Assembly (NCBI GenBank): GCA_964492105.1
Contig: CAZBJB010000034.1
Span: 1 to 16,251 of the forward strand
DNA: 16,251 nucleotides
Reading direction: 5' to 3'
DNA from: JAUZQZ01 sp964492105
GTDB lineage: Bacteria > Pseudomonadota > Zetaproteobacteria > Mariprofundales > Mariprofundaceae
In this document: positions 14,592 through 16,251 of the stretch, one piece after another
How positions within the stretch are numbered: the stretch's first letter is position 1
Layout of the letters: each line of letters opens with the position of its first letter
The notes under the pieces: model-generated
Told to the model about the DNA's origin: nothing
Seen by the model: only the letters and a program-made list of their open reading frames with translations
The model's database searches: none
Program-made: the position numbers and the translations under genes

Positions 14592-15499
14592 GTATCTTCC
14601 CCTGAAGCAGGTAATGTTCCGTCAGGCAACAGGCTGTTCACGAAATCCTCCGCATGGAAGGGAATCAAATCCCCCAGCATTTCGCCCGTGCCGACATAAC
14701 GGATCGGTAGTCCGAATCGACTTGCCAATTGCGATACAATACCGCCCTTGGCCGTACCGTCGAGTTTGGTTACAATCAAGCCAGTCGTTCCCGCTACTTC
14801 GCGAAATTTCTCAACCTGCGCCACGGCATTCTGGCCCGTGCCACCATCCACCACCTGCCAGACTTCATGCGGCGCGCCATCCAGTGCCTTGCCGATAACG
14901 CGCCTGACCTTGCCTAACTCCCCCATCAGCCCCTTGTCCGTCTGCACGCGCCCTGCGGTGTCTATAATGATGATGTCGTAACGCCGTGCCACGCCGCGCT
15001 GTATCGTATCGAAGGCCACCGCCGCCGGATCCGCGCCATCGCCCTGACGCACCATATCGGCACCCGCGCGTTCCACCCACACGGCCAACTGATCCATGGC
15101 CGCGGCACGGAATGTGTCACAGGCGCCGATCAGCACCTTTTTATGTTCGGAACGGAATTGGCTTGCCAGCTTGCCGATCGTTGTTGTTTTGCCGGTTCCG
15201 TTCACACCCACGACCAGCAGTACAAACGGACTATCGGAAGGGTAGGTTACAGCTTGTTGTGTCGGGAACGTTTCAAGCATGGCCCCACGCAGTGCAGCGA
15301 ACGGATCCCTGGCTTTCCTTGCGTGCGCAATCAATGTCGACGCAGTTTCCGCACCGCAATCGGCCATAATCAGGCCATCTTCAATGGCCAACCACGCATC
15401 CTCGGACAGATTCCCTGTTTCTCGCCCCGGCAATATGTGCGATAAACCTTCGCGACTACGCGACAGGCCTTTCTTCAGCCGTGCAAACAGTGATGCCAT
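14588..15499 (-). CDS. ftsY: FtsY, signal recognition particle receptor
   Basis: The 303-residue GTPase receives the signal recognition particle with its ribosome at the inner membrane. The NG domain is complete: an N-terminal helical bundle (1-85), the P-loop GVNGTGKT (98-105), ACDTFRAAA with RQGDGADPA, DTAGR (180-184), and TKLD (244-247) with GTAKGG. The C-terminal GTGE...DLIPFHAEDFV follows. The long acidic A domain of the E. coli protein (497 residues) is absent, as in many other bacteria, so membrane contact rests on the basic N-terminal helix (LFARLKKGLSRSREGLS). The start has a GGAGG site. The cytochrome gene lies 27 bases upstream. The next gene downstream overlaps, and ftsE/ftsX do not follow. 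Confidence 0.97.
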   Translation of the reverse strand: MASLFARLKKGLSRSREGLSHILPGRETGNLSEDAWLAIEDGLIMADCGAETASTLIAHARKARDPFAALRGAMLETFPTQQAVTYPSDSPFVLLVVGVNGTGKTTTIGKLASQFRSEHKKVLIGACDTFRAAAMDQLAVWVERAGADMVRQGDGADPAAVAFDTIQRGVARRYDIIIIDTAGRVQTDKGLMGELGKVRRVIGKALDGAPHEVWQVVDGGTGQNAVAQVEKFREVAGTTGLIVTKLDGTAKGGIVSQLASRFGLPIRYVGTGEMLGDLIPFHAEDFVNSLLPDGTLPASGEDT

Positions 15500-15526
15500 G
15501 TCTTTGCCTCCGGGAGTTGATGGGGA

Positions 15527-15979
15527 TCACTTGCCGAGTTTACCACCCATTCGCATACGTTTTCCCTGCGAGAGAGACGTGAGGTAAGCGATCATCGATC
15601 TCATGGCTGCGCTATCGTATGCGGGAGGTGTTCCCCTCAATCCGCCGGCAACACAACGGCGAACCTGATCCTCCAGCGTGATGATCTTCCTTACCTTGAG
15701 ATTGAATCGAGGAAAGAGCGCGGCTGCACCAACAATAGCAGGATGTATGCGGCCATCCGGTGTAACAGTCGAACCACGTCCGGCATCGTGATGACATTGC
15801 TCGCAGGTTGCGCCCGTCCCACCAAAGGTTTGATGCGTAAACAGTATCTTCCCTTCGTCAACAGCTTGCGTGAGCGGATCTGCGCCAGTAGCCCGCGCCG
15901 CACTGGCTAATGGGCATATGCTGATCAACAACACGGAAAGCAACCCCGACCAGCGGATATATGATACATTGTACCCCAT
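15527..15979 (-). CDS. Exported single-haem c-type cytochrome
   Basis: From the ATG at 15979 the protein has 150 residues. That start has AGGAG at seven bases, whereas the ATG at 15985 would lie too close to it. Residues 1-27 are a signal peptide with a likely cut after ASA. The haem-binding motif CEQCHH (C59, C62, H63) is single. LEDQVRRCVAGGL and M126 or M129 in AAMRSMIAYLTSL resemble the C-terminal part of cytochromes related to SoxA, TsdA or cytochrome c peroxidases, where a Met or other residue is the second haem ligand. It should act as a periplasmic electron carrier. The partner enzyme is unknown; its neighbour ftsY gives no clue. It is probably the first gene of the ftsY transcript. 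Confidence 0.82.
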   Translation of the reverse strand: MGYNVSYIRWSGLLSVLLISICPLASAARATGADPLTQAVDEGKILFTHQTFGGTGATCEQCHHDAGRGSTVTPDGRIHPAIVGAAALFPRFNLKVRKIITLEDQVRRCVAGGLRGTPPAYDSAAMRSMIAYLTSLSQGKRMRMGGKLGK

Positions 15980-16163
15980 AAGCATTCTCCTGAACTTGAA
16001 CGTAAATACACGTATACAGAGGGCCGCAAGGCTGATGCGGCCCATCCGGTATAGTATGATGTCCTCGTAAAAAGTCACCAGCGCGATGTTCAACCCCCAA
16101 GAACGAAGAACGGGGTCGGGCTTGCGACTTTGCATTGTGATGTAGAATGAAGCAGGAGTATAG

Positions 16164-16251
16164 TGGATCCCAAATTCAGGACAGGTTCTTAAGGTGGATT
16201 CAAGGGTAGTGTTTCTCTCCAGAAAGGAGAAGAGGATGACACGAAAACATT
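16164..16251 (+). mobile_element. Left end of an IS3-type insertion sequence, cut by the window edge
   Basis: The sequence TGGATCCCAAATTCAGGACA (16164-16183) resembles left terminal repeats of IS3-family elements, which start with TG and often have GGACA or AGACA near base 20. It is followed about 50 bases later by a strong ribosome binding site and a start codon. The right end lies outside, so the family is a guess from the end and the first codons. The 184 bases between it and the cytochrome gene hold no recognisable gene. Confidence 0.5.
16236..16251 (+). CDS. First codons of a probable IS transposase subunit (partial)
   Basis: ATG ACA CGA AAA CAT is preceded by AAGGAG at a spacing of six bases. 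The start MTRKH is like that of OrfA proteins of IS3-family elements (MTRKHYTEEFK type), which carry a helix-turn-helix. Only five codons are inside the window, so the call depends on the terminal repeat upstream. Confidence 0.45.

Noticed and set aside
14257..14898. Plus-strand frame of 213 residues opposite the aldolase start and ftsY
   Set aside because: Antisense to two well-supported genes, rich in Arg, Pro and Ser as expected of a shadow frame.

Overview
The window looks like chromosomal DNA of a gammaproteobacterium. The support is a bacterial-type prolyl-tRNA synthetase with an editing insertion, the gene order hflK-hflC-DUF2065, an LptF/LptG-type permease, FtsY and a tRNA-Gly/tRNA-Cys pair. 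The genus cannot be read from the sequence. A c-type cytochrome and a TonB-type protein fit an outer-membrane-bearing respiring cell. Most of the window is housekeeping DNA, with several scars of mobile or decaying DNA between the conserved blocks.

Layout. 1-1380: a tRNA-Gly/tRNA-Cys operon with a good promoter, followed by a broken P4-type integrase. The integrase is interrupted by a small multi-hairpin insertion and cut off by a dispersed repeat (copy A). 1380-4739: an orphan TonB-type gene converges on a proS-lytic transglycosylase operon. 4746-6567: an inverted repeat, a diverged repeat copy (B), then a GAF/HD-GYP c-di-GMP phosphodiesterase. 6568-7400: a graveyard with a structured segment resembling a group II intron end, the C-terminal fragment of a DNA methyltransferase with a damaged AdoMet motif, and a 32-codon stub that may be the start of its restriction enzyme. 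7435-10265: a TerB-like gene, hairpins, then DUF2065, hflC and hflK on the minus strand. 10429-12437: an orphan lptG-type permease, repeat copy C, a SuhB-type phosphatase and inverted repeat copy D. 12627-15979: a minus-strand run of cytochrome c, ftsY and a bifunctional aldolase/short-chain dehydrogenase, the last two overlapping by ATGA. 16164-end: the left end of an apparent IS3-type element with the first codons of its first ORF.

The most interesting signal is a dispersed repeat of about 100-190 bp with three good copies (A, C, D), one diverged copy (B) and two short solo ends (E, F). It starts with a TAA-containing motif and a near-perfect 16-nt palindrome around ATTCATGAAT, then has a 31-nt hairpin and a short T-run. 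Copies A and C supply the stop codon of the gene they follow; copy D lies just past one. All three lie in the direction of transcription of the preceding gene, so a terminator role is plausible. The opposite strand carries a related open frame in the copies, with length differences in multiples of three, so a repeat-borne small peptide or a decayed gene is a second possibility.
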